From NORP23 sp050302475 (GTDB lineage Bacteria; Pseudomonadota; Alphaproteobacteria; Rhodobacterales; Rhodobacteraceae), in assembly GCA_050302475.1 (NCBI GenBank), contig JBNLBF010000001.1, forward strand, positions 124,001 to 188,000: DNA of 64,000 nt, written 5' to 3'. Made by a program: the position numbers and the translations under genes. Under the pieces are notes generated by a model that did not search any database, had not been told where the DNA came from, and saw nothing but the letters and a program-made list of their open reading frames with translations. Shown here in pieces: positions 16,427 to 24,904 of this stretch. Numbering within the stretch: position 1 is the stretch's first letter; each line of letters opens with the position of its first letter.

Positions 16427-17389
16427 TTACGCCGCCAGCGCAGTGCTGCCAATTTTAAGATATTTTTCCCGGCGAAGCTTTCGCAGTTTTTTGCTGTCGG
16501 TTCCGTCGAGCTGCTTAAGTAGCTTCCCGATAGCATCGCCGACAGCGGCGATTGTTCCCTCGCGATCACGTTGCGCACCGCCAACTGGTTCTGCGATAAT
16601 ATGATCGGTCACGCCCAGCTTCTCCAGATCCTGCGCCGTCAGCCGCAGCGCTTCCGCAGCTTCCCGCATATGCTCTGCATCCTTCCACAGGATCGACGCA
16701 CAGCCCTCGGGTGAGATCACGGAATAGACAGAATGTTCCAGCATTGCCAACCGATCAGCGGTCGCGAAAGCCACCGCTCCGCCTGAACCGCCCTCGCCAA
16801 TAATTATCGAAACCAGCGGTACACCGACCTGAAGGCATTTTTCCGTTGACCGGGCGATGGCTTCAGCCTGCCCTCGTTCCTCGGCCCCTTTGCCGGGATA
16901 GGCCCCCTGTGTATCGACCAACGTGATAATCGGGATGCCGAACCGATCCGCCATTTCCATCAGGCGGATGGCTTTGCGATAGCCTTCGGGACGGGCCATG
17001 CCGAAATTTCGTTCAATACGTGACTTGGTATCGTTACCCTTCTCATGCCCGATCACCATCACCGGTTCGTCGTTGAACCGCGCCAACCCGCCCATAACGG
17101 CATGGTCATCCGCAAAATTCCGATCCCCCGCCAGCGGTGTATATTCGGTGAACAGCGCGTTGATATAGTCGATACAGTGCGGACGATCCGGATGACGCGC
17201 CACCAGGCATTTCTGCCAAGGCGTCAGGTTTTTATACAGACTTTCCAGCATGGCAGCAGCCTTCTTGTCGAGCGCCTCTGCCTCGTTCCCGACATCGACC
17301 CCTTCACCCTGCCGCGCCATCGCGCGCAACTCTTCGGCTTTGCCTTCAATTTCCGCCAGCGGCTTTTCAAATTCGAGGTAATTCTGCAT
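16427..17389 (-). CDS. accA: Acetyl-CoA carboxylase carboxyltransferase subunit alpha
   Basis: A 320-residue protein, the usual AccA length. The N-terminal helices begin MQNYLEFEKPLAEIEGKAEEL; the crotonase-fold core includes MVIGHEKGNDT, TLVDTQGAYPGKGAEERGQ and GEGGSGGAVA, which form the carboxybiotin and acetyl-CoA site. With AccD it moves the carboxyl group from biotin to acetyl-CoA to make malonyl-CoA for fatty-acid synthesis. The reading frame extends upstream to 17500 without family similarity; the ATG at 17389 is chosen on homology. It lies 59 bases downstream of the MFS transporter gene. Confidence 0.95.
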   Translation of the reverse strand: MQNYLEFEKPLAEIEGKAEELRAMARQGEGVDVGNEAEALDKKAAAMLESLYKNLTPWQKCLVARHPDRPHCIDYINALFTEYTPLAGDRNFADDHAVMGGLARFNDEPVMVIGHEKGNDTKSRIERNFGMARPEGYRKAIRLMEMADRFGIPIITLVDTQGAYPGKGAEERGQAEAIARSTEKCLQVGVPLVSIIIGEGGSGGAVAFATADRLAMLEHSVYSVISPEGCASILWKDAEHMREAAEALRLTAQDLEKLGVTDHIIAEPVGGAQRDREGTIAAVGDAIGKLLKQLDGTDSKKLRKLRREKYLKIGSTALAA

Positions 17390-17448
17390 GTCTGTTTCCC
17401 TGAACTGTTCCCCTCTATATGGCCGCCCACGCGTCGGAATGCAATCGT

Positions 17449-18693
17449 TCAGCCGCCAAATCCGACCTCGCCAGTGGGGCCAACCGTGCTGGAAACCCAC
17501 AACACGTAAATTGCCGTCAGGATCGACAGAACCGAGGTTGCGAGCATCATCAGCAGCAGCGGATATGCCCCGGAATCAACCGACAGCATCGTGCCGGTTG
17601 TTGCGGACAAAGCCGCCCCGCCTCCAATCATGATCGCGCCCCCAAGGCCCGAGGCACTGCCAGCCAGGTGCGGTTTCACCGATACCGTCCCGGCGCTGGC
17701 ATTGGGCAGAACCAGACCGTTACCGACCCCCATCAGGCAAAGCGGGCCAAAAAAACTAAGCGGATGAATGACGCCAATCGCGATAAAGCCCAGCGCGATG
17801 AAAATCGCGCAGGTGGTGATCAGCGTGCCGATCGCCATCATTTTGTCCAGCCCGATCCTCCGCGAATACCGCCCGGTCAGAAAGTTTCCCAGCATGTAGC
17901 CGCCAGGCACAAAAACGAAATAGACGCCTAGCTGGGCGGGGCTCAGGAAAAGCACTTCCTCCGCGACAAATGACGCGCCGCCAATAAAGGCAAAGAAGAC
18001 ACCCGAGGCAAACCCCGCCGTCAGTGAGTAGCCCCAGAATCGGCGCGAGGTCAGCAGTTCAGGATAGGCGCGGAATTGCGCCGCAAAGCTCGCCGATTGC
18101 TGCCTGTTAGTTTCCCCCAGATCCGACCAGATCAGCCACGCAGCCGCCGCGCCAAACAGAAAAACGAATATGAAGGATGCCTGCCAGCCGAAAGCCTCTT
18201 CCAGAAAGCCGCCGATCATGGGACCGATCATCGGCACAATAGCCATGCCCATGGTGACGTACCCAATCATGCTCGCCGCCTGATCCGGTTCGCTGATATC
18301 GCGCACGATCGCACGGGACAGCACCATACCGGATGCCACTACAGCCGAAATCATGCGGAAAAACAGCAGGATTTCGATGGTGGGCGAAAACACGCACCCC
18401 AGCGTCGCCGCCAAAAATATCCACAGCGACCACATCAGCACGCGCCTGCGCCCATAGCGATCCGAAAGTGGACCAATCAGGATTTGCAAAACCGCCGTGC
18501 AGGCCAGATAGGCCGAGATCGTCAGCTGCACCACCGCGTAATTCGTATCAAAATACTCCGCCATCCCTTTTAGCGAGGGCAGCATGATATTCATGTTCAG
18601 CGCTGACATGCTGGCCAGCACCACCAGTGTCACCACATGCGGTGGTGTCGTCCGGTTCAGCCAGCCATTCTCGCGGGAAAAGTAACGTTTCAT
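17449..18693 (-). CDS. Bcr/CflA-type MFS multidrug efflux transporter
   Basis: A 414-residue twelve-helix major facilitator protein. After the first helix, the loop motif GPLSDRYGRRRV (MFS motif A) is present, and RMISAVVASGMVLSRAIVRDI fits the Bcr/CflA subfamily. These proteins use the proton gradient to export drugs such as bicyclomycin or chloramphenicol, or cysteine-related metabolites. The gene lies 43 bases downstream of a PatB/MalY-type lyase, so export of sulfur amino acids is one possible linked role; substrate is not determined. Confidence 0.88.
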   Translation of the reverse strand: MKRYFSRENGWLNRTTPPHVVTLVVLASMSALNMNIMLPSLKGMAEYFDTNYAVVQLTISAYLACTAVLQILIGPLSDRYGRRRVLMWSLWIFLAATLGCVFSPTIEILLFFRMISAVVASGMVLSRAIVRDISEPDQAASMIGYVTMGMAIVPMIGPMIGGFLEEAFGWQASFIFVFLFGAAAAWLIWSDLGETNRQQSASFAAQFRAYPELLTSRRFWGYSLTAGFASGVFFAFIGGASFVAEEVLFLSPAQLGVYFVFVPGGYMLGNFLTGRYSRRIGLDKMMAIGTLITTCAIFIALGFIAIGVIHPLSFFGPLCLMGVGNGLVLPNASAGTVSVKPHLAGSASGLGGAIMIGGGAALSATTGTMLSVDSGAYPLLLMMLATSVLSILTAIYVLWVSSTVGPTGEVGFGG

Positions 18694-18736
18694 CAGACTA
18701 CATTATGCCTGATGAAATCTTGTGCAATGGCAAAAC

Positions 18737-19912
18737 TCACTGAAGGTCGGAAAACGCAGCGGAAAGGCGATCCACCGCCTCCTCCACCAACGCGCGGCGG
18801 GTGGCAAGGTTGAAACGCATATATGCTTCGCCGCCCTTGCCGAAAACAGAACCATAATTCACCGCGATCTTTGCAGTTTTTTGAATGCGATCCTTGATCT
18901 CTTCGGGCGACATGCCCAGCGCACGAAAATCCACCCATGCCAGATATGTCGCTTCTAGCGGCATGGATTTTACACCGGGAATCGCGTTCATACCGGCGTC
19001 GAAAATCTTTCGATTCCCAGCGAGATATTCCAACAGTTCTGCCAGCCATTCGTCGCCGCCATTATACGCCGCCGTCGCCATTGCAACGCCAATGGCACTT
19101 GGTGACAATGATCCGGCCTTCAGTCCCGCTTCAAACGTCTTGCGCAGTTCCGGATCTTCAATGATCACATTCCCTGTGTGCATTCCGGCCAGGTTAAACG
19201 TCTTCGTCGCCCCGGACAGCATGATTAGGCGATCAGAAATTTCAGGCATCGCCATCGCCATCGGGATATGTTTATTCCCTGAAAACACGAGATCGTGGTG
19301 AACCTCGTCCGATACCAAAATCAGATCATGTTTTACGCAGAACGCCCCCAGCTCGCGCAATTCCTCACGCGTCCAAACCCGACCACCGGGATTGTGGGGT
19401 GAGCACAGGATAACCATCTTCTCGTCGCCTTGCAGCCGGGCTTCCAACGCGTCGAAATCCATTTCATGGTGGCCGTCATTGTTGATCAATTCGGATTCCA
19501 CCAAACGACGCTTGTTGGCATTAACCGCACTGATAAACCCGTGATAAACAGGCGTAAAAATGATCACGCCGTCGCCCGCGTTCGTGAACTGCTGGATTGC
19601 CAACGAGATGCCATTCATCATACCGTGACAACTGGAAATCCACGCGGGATCGACCGTCCAGCCGTGGTGTCGCTCCATCCAGCTACATATCGCATCAGTA
19701 TAGGCTTTCTGATCCCCGCCATAGCCAAACACCCCGTGTTCCGCCATGTCCTTCACACAATCTATGACAGACTGTGGTGGCTTGAAATCCATGTCCGCCA
19801 CCCACATCGGAATCCCTTCGTGCGGGTCCAACCCGTATAGCGATTCCATTTTGTCCCATTTGCTTGATCCGGTGCCGATCCGTTCAATCACTTCGTCAAA
19901 ATTATAAGTCAT
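18737..19912 (-). CDS. PatB/MalY-type pyridoxal-phosphate C-S lyase (class I/II aminotransferase fold)
   Basis: A 391-residue PLP enzyme. The PLP lysine is Lys237 in SGATKTFNLAGM; the cofactor-binding NPGGRVW and SDEVHHDLVFSG motifs precede it, and PMWVADMDF near residue 35 is characteristic of MalY/PatB cystathionine beta-lyases. The expected reaction is cleavage of cystathionine or another cysteine S-conjugate to a thiol, pyruvate and ammonia. A TTG two codons upstream is possible, but ATG at 19912, with GGGA at suitable distance, is preferred. It is divergent from def. Confidence 0.88.
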   Translation of the reverse strand: MTYNFDEVIERIGTGSSKWDKMESLYGLDPHEGIPMWVADMDFKPPQSVIDCVKDMAEHGVFGYGGDQKAYTDAICSWMERHHGWTVDPAWISSCHGMMNGISLAIQQFTNAGDGVIIFTPVYHGFISAVNANKRRLVESELINNDGHHEMDFDALEARLQGDEKMVILCSPHNPGGRVWTREELRELGAFCVKHDLILVSDEVHHDLVFSGNKHIPMAMAMPEISDRLIMLSGATKTFNLAGMHTGNVIIEDPELRKTFEAGLKAGSLSPSAIGVAMATAAYNGGDEWLAELLEYLAGNRKIFDAGMNAIPGVKSMPLEATYLAWVDFRALGMSPEEIKDRIQKTAKIAVNYGSVFGKGGEAYMRFNLATRRALVEEAVDRLSAAFSDLQ

Positions 19913-20008
19913 ATTCAAGTCCCGTATTACGGTGCAAAGCTACCCGAATAGGCGTCGGGGGCAAGACCCTTCTTGCAGCAACGCGCCTGATCGCTTACAT
20001 GCAGCGCC

Positions 20009-20527
20009 ATGACGATACGACCGATCCTCATCCATCCCGACCCTCGCCTGAAAAAGGTGTGTGATCCCGTGTCTAACGTCGACGCCAATATCCGCAAGCT
20101 AGCCGATGACATGCTGGAAACCATGTATGACGCGCCAGGCGTTGGTCTTGCGGGACCACAGATCGGCGTCATGAGCCGGATTTTTGTGATCGACACGTCG
20201 GACAAAGAAGACCCCGCCGACCCGATGGTTCTGATCAACCCGGAAATCACGTGGGAGTCGGAAGAGCTGAATACTCACGAGGAAGGCTGCCTTTCTATCC
20301 CAGAGATGTACGAGGAAGTTACCCGCCCGAAACAGGTGCGTATGGCCTTCCTTGATGTGGACGGTAAACCGCAGGAACGAGAGTTTGACGGGCTGTCCGC
20401 AACAGCTGTGCAGCATGAGCTTGACCATCTGAACGGAATTCTGTTCATCGATTATCTGTCCAAGCTGAAACGCACGATGATCACCAACAAAATGAAGAAG
20501 CTGAAAAAAGAAAAGGCCCGCGCCTGA
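20009..20527 (+). CDS. def: Peptide deformylase
   Basis: A 172-residue metalloenzyme that removes the formyl group from the initiator methionine of new proteins. All three motifs are intact: GVGLAGPQ at 44-51, EGCLSIP at 92-98 with the metal Cys, and HELDH at 136-140 with the two metal His residues and the catalytic Glu. The stop overlaps the fmt start by one base (TGATG), the usual def-fmt pairing of the formylation and deformylation steps. Confidence 0.97.
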   Translation: MTIRPILIHPDPRLKKVCDPVSNVDANIRKLADDMLETMYDAPGVGLAGPQIGVMSRIFVIDTSDKEDPADPMVLINPEITWESEELNTHEEGCLSIPEMYEEVTRPKQVRMAFLDVDGKPQEREFDGLSATAVQHELDHLNGILFIDYLSKLKRTMITNKMKKLKKEKARA

Positions 20528-21432
20528 TGCGCGTGATTTTCATGGGCACGCCGGAATTTTCCGTGCCCGTTCTGGATGCTCTGGTGGATGCCGGACACGA
20601 AATCGCCGCGGTCTACACCCAGCCTCCCCGGCCCGCCGGACGTGGCAAGAAAGACCGCCCCAGCCCCGTCCACCAACGTGCCGAGGCGCTTGGCCTGCCG
20701 GTTCGCACCCCGAAAAATTTCAAATCTCACGCGGACCGAGAAGCCTTCGCCGCCCTTAACGCCGACATCGCTGTTGTAGTTGCCTATGGCCTGATCTTGC
20801 CACAAGTCATCCTCGACGCCCCCGCTCAAGGTTGCCTAAACATCCACGCTTCGCTGCTGCCGCGCTGGCGCGGAGCGGCCCCGATCCACCGCGCAATCAT
20901 GGCGGGCGATCCCGAAACCGGCGTCTGCATCATGCAGATGGAGGCTGGCCTCGACACCGGCCCCGTTTACCTGCGCGAAGCAACCCCGATCACAGCCGAC
21001 GACACGACGGCCACGCTGCATGATCGTCTGTCCGACATGGGGGCAAGCCTGATCGTCGAAACACTCGACCGACTCCCCCTCCCGTCCACAGCGCAGCCCG
21101 AAGACGGCGTCACCTACGCCACCAAGATCGACAAGGCCGAGGCCCGCATCGACTGGTCTCGCCCCGCCACAGACATCGACCGCCAAATCCGCGGCCTCTC
21201 CCCCTTCCCCGGCGCATGGTTCGAACTGGGGGACGATCGGATCAAAGCCCTAAACAGCCGCATTGCTACCGGCAACGGCACCCCGGGCACCACGCTTGAC
21301 GACGCACTGACCATTGCCACCGGCGACGGCGCAATACGGATCACCCGCCTGCAACGTGCGGGCAAAGGGGCACAAGACGTCGACACTTTCCTGCTGGGCA
21401 GTCCGATTCCCGCCGGAACTCAGCTCGAATAA
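20527..21432 (+). CDS. fmt: Methionyl-tRNA formyltransferase
   Basis: A 301-residue enzyme that transfers a formyl group from 10-formyl-tetrahydrofolate to initiator Met-tRNA. The N-terminal catalytic domain starts MRVIFMGTPEFSVPVL; catalytic residues correspond to Asn105, His107 (in NIHASLLPRWRGAAPIHRA) and Asp143 (GLDTGP). The C-terminal tRNA-binding barrel follows. It is coupled to def by a one-base overlap. Confidence 0.97.
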   Translation: MRVIFMGTPEFSVPVLDALVDAGHEIAAVYTQPPRPAGRGKKDRPSPVHQRAEALGLPVRTPKNFKSHADREAFAALNADIAVVVAYGLILPQVILDAPAQGCLNIHASLLPRWRGAAPIHRAIMAGDPETGVCIMQMEAGLDTGPVYLREATPITADDTTATLHDRLSDMGASLIVETLDRLPLPSTAQPEDGVTYATKIDKAEARIDWSRPATDIDRQIRGLSPFPGAWFELGDDRIKALNSRIATGNGTPGTTLDDALTIATGDGAIRITRLQRAGKGAQDVDTFLLGSPIPAGTQLE

Positions 21433-21441
21433 TTGTGAAAC

Positions 21442-21455
21442 TTGACTTAGCTCAA
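21442..21455 (+). promoter_or_regulatory. Candidate FNR/FnrL-type box
   Basis: The 14 bases TTGACTTAGCTCAA match the FNR/FnrL half-site pattern TTGA-N6-TCAA. The site lies 52 bases before the ATG of the YdcH-like gene at 21508, a plausible position near a promoter, and just after fmt. Oxygen-responsive control by an FNR-family protein is inferred. Confidence 0.5.
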
Positions 21456-21507
21456 GGTCTCTTGCCCCAGCCGCTTTAACACTTAAATTCAAACAAGGAG
21501 GTACCCT

Positions 21508-21744
21508 ATGTCACACACACCAAACGAGCTTCACGATATGTTCCCGGGGAAAGAGGATAAAATCCACACCTTGAAAACCACCAGCGGTGAGTTTTCCGTT
21601 CTGCACGACAAATATCACGAACTGACGCGCGCCATTCACCGTGCCGAAACCAACGTCGAACCGACTGACGATTTTAATCTTGAGGAAATGCGCAAAGAGC
21701 GCCTCCAGCTGCTCGACCGCATTTCGCCGCTGCTGGCAGATTAA
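21508..21744 (+). CDS. YdcH/DUF465-family small protein
   Basis: A 78-residue, highly charged helical protein: MSHTPNELHDMFPGKEDKIH, then FSVLHDKYHELTRAIHRAE and EEMRKERLQLLDRI. These features match the YdcH (DUF465) family of short helical hairpins, whose function is unknown. AAGGAGG precedes the ATG. A candidate FNR-type site lies just upstream, hinting at microaerobic or anaerobic expression. Confidence 0.85.
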   Translation: MSHTPNELHDMFPGKEDKIHTLKTTSGEFSVLHDKYHELTRAIHRAETNVEPTDDFNLEEMRKERLQLLDRISPLLAD

Positions 21745-21797
21745 AACCTCTTGGCTCCTCCGGCTATTCCGGTAAACTCCGGCCAAACGGAGGGGCC

Positions 21798-22043
21798 ATG
21801 TTTAACCAAATACTTGTCTTTGCAGGTTCGCTCGTCATCGGTGGCGTGATTGGCTACCTGTCCGAGAAATTCAATTTCACGCATAATGGCGCCATTCCTA
21901 GCATCATCATCTGCCTGGGTGGGGTAATCTTGTTCTACATGATCCGACTCATGTTCGGGCTCAGCTTCGGCAGTCCCGGCGTAAACGCCATTGTCGGCGC
22001 TGCTGGTGCACTCATAATTGTACCGACCGCAGCCCGTAAATAG
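21798..22043 (+). CDS. Small membrane protein resembling GlsB/YeaQ/YmgE family
   Basis: An 81-residue protein with three hydrophobic segments. The first is glycine-rich (LVIGGVIGYLSEKF), and the last ends GAAGALIIVPTAARK. The spacing resembles the GlsB/YeaQ/YmgE stress-associated membrane proteins, though similarity is judged by eye only. GGAGG precedes the ATG. Its stop abuts the stop of the convergent LprI-like gene with no spacer. Confidence 0.6.
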   Translation: MFNQILVFAGSLVIGGVIGYLSEKFNFTHNGAIPSIIICLGGVILFYMIRLMFGLSFGSPGVNAIVGAAGALIIVPTAARK

Positions 22044-22544
22044 TCAGTAATTCACTCGCATTGACCATAGCTCGATCGTGCGTTCCGCGGTCATATCGAC
22101 ATTGCAGGCGGTTCCCATGATATGGCGCATCGACCCGCTGCCCCAGATGGCATATTCCAATTCGCACTCCGCATCCCGAAATGTAATCCAGGCACGTTGC
22201 GCATCCCGCAGGGTTTCGACACGACGCGCATATTCCGGGAAAAACTCCGCTTCGTCTTTGTCCCAGGCTTCAAACGCGGCTTTCGTCGCCTGATATTCCT
22301 CGTTCAGCAGCACATCCCAGGCGAGGTATTCGTCATTGTTGCAGCTTGACATCCCGAAGGTGGAATAGCCGCCTTCCTCTACCTCCTGACATTTCGCCGA
22401 CACTGATCCGATGCAATCAGTCTTTCCCGCATAATCTTCTGCGGACTCGTAACAGGCGCGAAGCTCCGTCAGCATCCATTCATGTCCTTCAGATTGCGCA
22501 TTGGCTGCTAAAGGTAGGATCAACAGAAAGACAAGAAACCTCAC
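22044..22544 (-). CDS. LprI-like (DUF1311) periplasmic protein
   Basis: A 166-residue secreted protein with signal peptide MRFLVFLLILPLAANAQ. The mature region has Cys residues at regular intervals and the segments CIGSVSAKC and LRDAQRAWITFRDAECELE, the pattern of the LprI N-terminal domain found in putative lysozyme inhibitors. The exact role is unproven. Its start overlaps the stop of the HupE-like gene by four bases, so the two are coexpressed. Confidence 0.75.
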   Translation of the reverse strand: MRFLVFLLILPLAANAQSEGHEWMLTELRACYESAEDYAGKTDCIGSVSAKCQEVEEGGYSTFGMSSCNNDEYLAWDVLLNEEYQATKAAFEAWDKDEAEFFPEYARRVETLRDAQRAWITFRDAECELEYAIWGSGSMRHIMGTACNVDMTAERTIELWSMRVNY

Positions 22545-23653
22545 AGGAACACCCGTTCATAGACCCAGTAGCTGGCAATCACCGCGATCCCCAGCGACAG
22601 AGGGATGGAGATCATTTGACGATACCACGGTTTGTTACCTAACCAATAGCCGAAGGACGCGACACATATGGCAATCACGGTTAGCTGCCCCAACTCCACC
22701 CCGACATTGAACCCGATCAGGGCGGTCGCGAACTGCCCCTTCGGCAACCCGAACTCCGTCAGCACACCGGCGAATCCCAGGCCATGCAGTAATCCGAACA
22801 GGAAAACGATCACCGGCCGCCAGGGGCTGAGTTTGCTCAGAAACACATTCTCAACGGCAACATAGACAATCGACAAAGCAATCAGCGGTTCGACGATCGC
22901 AGGTGAAACCGTGACAATCCCCAGCATTCCCAGTGCCAGAGTGATCGTATGCGCGACCGTGAAGGCGGACACCTGCCACAGAAGCGGGTGCAAACGTGTC
23001 GACAGTAGATACAAGCCAACAACGAACAGAATGTGATCCAGCCCCAGCGGCAGGATATGCTCGAAACCGGCGGCAATATAGTTTGTGAAAACCTGCCAGA
23101 AAGGTTGATCCGTCACTCCAACCAGAGAAATCGGATCACTCGACGTTCCGAACGCCATGAATTTGGAATAGGTAACCTCTTGCTGATCATCGAGCACGCG
23201 CAAAATCACATCGCCAAGAACCGCATCCGGCGAAACCACCATCTCCGTCGATCCCTCCGGCAATTCACCTTCCAGAAACACGTAAGACGCGCGTAACAAC
23301 TCCGTATCGCCAACCTCGGGAATATCGACCTGCGTTACCTGCAGCGGGTATTCCTGCCCGTCAATAATGATTGAAATATTGCCCGCCATCTGATCTCGGT
23401 AAGCTTCAAAAGCCGCCTCCAGCTCTGCGGGCGGTAGATTGCGGAACTGATTGTAGATATCTGCTTCAGGGGAATCCGCTGTATCCTCAGCGTCCGGCGC
23501 AACCCCCGCCATCAGCACTTCAAGTGCCAGCTCCAACGAGACGTTCACCCGCCCACCGTCAAAATCGATATCCATCGTTGCCGGGGCAAGCGCATGGGCC
23601 AGCGCAGAAATCGGCATCCAAATGCTGATCAAAGCTGCAAACAGAAATCGCAC
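22541..23653 (-). CDS. HupE/UreJ-family membrane protein
   Basis: A 370-residue protein with signal peptide (ending ISALAHA), a periplasmic domain of about 160 residues, then six or seven membrane helices. The helix motif GFEHILPLGLDHILFVVGLYL is the HupE/UreJ signature, with His and Asp residues thought to bind a metal. HupE/UreJ proteins are linked to nickel or cobalt supply; this long form with a periplasmic domain is less studied. The start is GTG with AAGGAA upstream. It is divergent, across 70 bases, from a DUF4198 gene, a family also tied to metal uptake. Confidence 0.8.
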   Translation of the reverse strand: MRFLFAALISIWMPISALAHALAPATMDIDFDGGRVNVSLELALEVLMAGVAPDAEDTADSPEADIYNQFRNLPPAELEAAFEAYRDQMAGNISIIIDGQEYPLQVTQVDIPEVGDTELLRASYVFLEGELPEGSTEMVVSPDAVLGDVILRVLDDQQEVTYSKFMAFGTSSDPISLVGVTDQPFWQVFTNYIAAGFEHILPLGLDHILFVVGLYLLSTRLHPLLWQVSAFTVAHTITLALGMLGIVTVSPAIVEPLIALSIVYVAVENVFLSKLSPWRPVIVFLFGLLHGLGFAGVLTEFGLPKGQFATALIGFNVGVELGQLTVIAICVASFGYWLGNKPWYRQMISIPLSLGIAVIASYWVYERVFL

Positions 23654-23723
23654 AATAATGTTCCTTGACTATTTTTCACTCAATTTAGAAGCTTACATCT
23701 CAAACCAGTTTGGGGATGTCCAT

Positions 23724-24524
23724 ATGTTTCGCCTGCCTGTAACAACCGCTCTCTTCTTGTTGATCTCATTTCCTGTTCTCGCGCATGAGTACTGGCTGGA
23801 GGCGGACAATTACACTCCCACCATGGATCAGGACATGCAGGTCCGTATTTTTGTTGGGCAGAAATTCAAGGGTAATGAATATCCTTTTAATCCCACTCAG
23901 CACATCCGCTATGGCATCGTCGATAGCGCGGGCTATCGGGACTACGAAGGGGTAGTTGGGGACAAGCCATCCCTGTCCGCCCAGCCCTTAAATTCTGGTC
24001 TGAATGTGATTGTGAATATCTCCAACACCCAAATTCTGAAATATGACGAATGGGAGAAATTTGAAAGTTTCGTCACCCATGCGGGCCTTGACGGCGTGTT
24101 AGAAGCACATCGCGCGCGTGGACTGCCCGAAACAGGGTTTGGCGAGGGGTATACTCGGTTCGTGAAGTCCCTGATTGGCGTAGATGGTGGTGCCGGGTCA
24201 GATGTTCAGATAGGGATGCAATTGGAAATTGTTGTCCTTGCGAACCCTTATACAGACGATTTATCTCGCGGACTTCCGGTGCGGGTCCTCCATCGGGGTG
24301 TGCCGCTACCAAACGCACAGATAGAGATTTTCCGCAAAGGGATTGAGGAAACCGAGTTGGTCCGTACCAATCGCAACGGCCTCGTCATGATTCCGGTCGA
24401 AAGCGGTGTTTACATGCTGAACACTGTGAAGATGGTCATCCCGCCCGAGGATGATCAGGAACGCACGGGCGCTGTCTGGCATTCGCTTTGGGCCTCCACC
24501 ACGTTTGAGGTCCCGACCCCTTAA
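23724..24524 (+). CDS. DUF4198 periplasmic protein
   Basis: A 266-residue exported protein with signal peptide (MFRLPVTTALFLLISFPVLA). The mature start HEYWLEADNYTP is typical of DUF4198, and the C-terminal half resembles a beta-sandwich (ANPYTDDLSRGLPVRVLH). DUF4198 proteins occur as periplasmic partners of metal transporters such as NikK-type systems. The in-frame ATG at 23622 lacks a ribosome-binding site; GGGGA seven bases before 23724 sets the start. It faces HupE across a shared promoter region and overlaps the 3' end of the convergent cueR gene by four bases. Confidence 0.8.
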   Translation: MFRLPVTTALFLLISFPVLAHEYWLEADNYTPTMDQDMQVRIFVGQKFKGNEYPFNPTQHIRYGIVDSAGYRDYEGVVGDKPSLSAQPLNSGLNVIVNISNTQILKYDEWEKFESFVTHAGLDGVLEAHRARGLPETGFGEGYTRFVKSLIGVDGGAGSDVQIGMQLEIVVLANPYTDDLSRGLPVRVLHRGVPLPNAQIEIFRKGIEETELVRTNRNGLVMIPVESGVYMLNTVKMVIPPEDDQERTGAVWHSLWASTTFEVPTP

Positions 24525-24904
24525 CCCGACAACTCGTCCAGTATCGGACAATCCGGACGGTCATCACCGTGGCATTTGTGGACCAGTTCCAACAGTGTCG
24601 CGTGCATGGATTGCAGTTCGGCGATTTTGGTTTCTATCGCTGACAGATGCTCCTGCGCGACTGATCGCACTTCGCCGCTGGCACGATGTTTGTCCTCATA
24701 TAGTGACAGTAACACACGGCAATCCTCAATCGAAAACCCGAGGTTCCGCGAACGGCTCAGAAATTTCAGCTTATGGATATGTGTATCCGAAAAATCCCGA
24801 TAGCCGTTGCCAGACCGATCCGGTGTAATCAGTCCGATTTCCTCATAATACCGAATGGTCTTTGTTGGTAATCCCGATTGATCCGCTGCATCCCCAATAT
24901 TCAT
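24521..24904 (-). CDS. cueR: Cu(I)-responsive MerR-family regulator CueR
   Basis: A 127-residue regulator. The winged helix-turn-helix (MNIGDAADQSGLPTKTIRYYEEIGL) is followed by a dimerisation helix and a metal loop CHGDDRPDC with Cys111 and Cys119, equivalent to the Cu(I)-binding cysteines of E. coli CueR. It activates copper-efflux genes by twisting a promoter with a 19-bp spacer, and such a promoter lies before copA. GGAGG five bases upstream picks ATG at 24904, which overlaps the copA stop as ATGA. The regulator is thus in the operon it controls. Confidence 0.92.
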   Translation of the reverse strand: MNIGDAADQSGLPTKTIRYYEEIGLITPDRSGNGYRDFSDTHIHKLKFLSRSRNLGFSIEDCRVLLSLYEDKHRASGEVRSVAQEHLSAIETKIAELQSMHATLLELVHKCHGDDRPDCPILDELSG

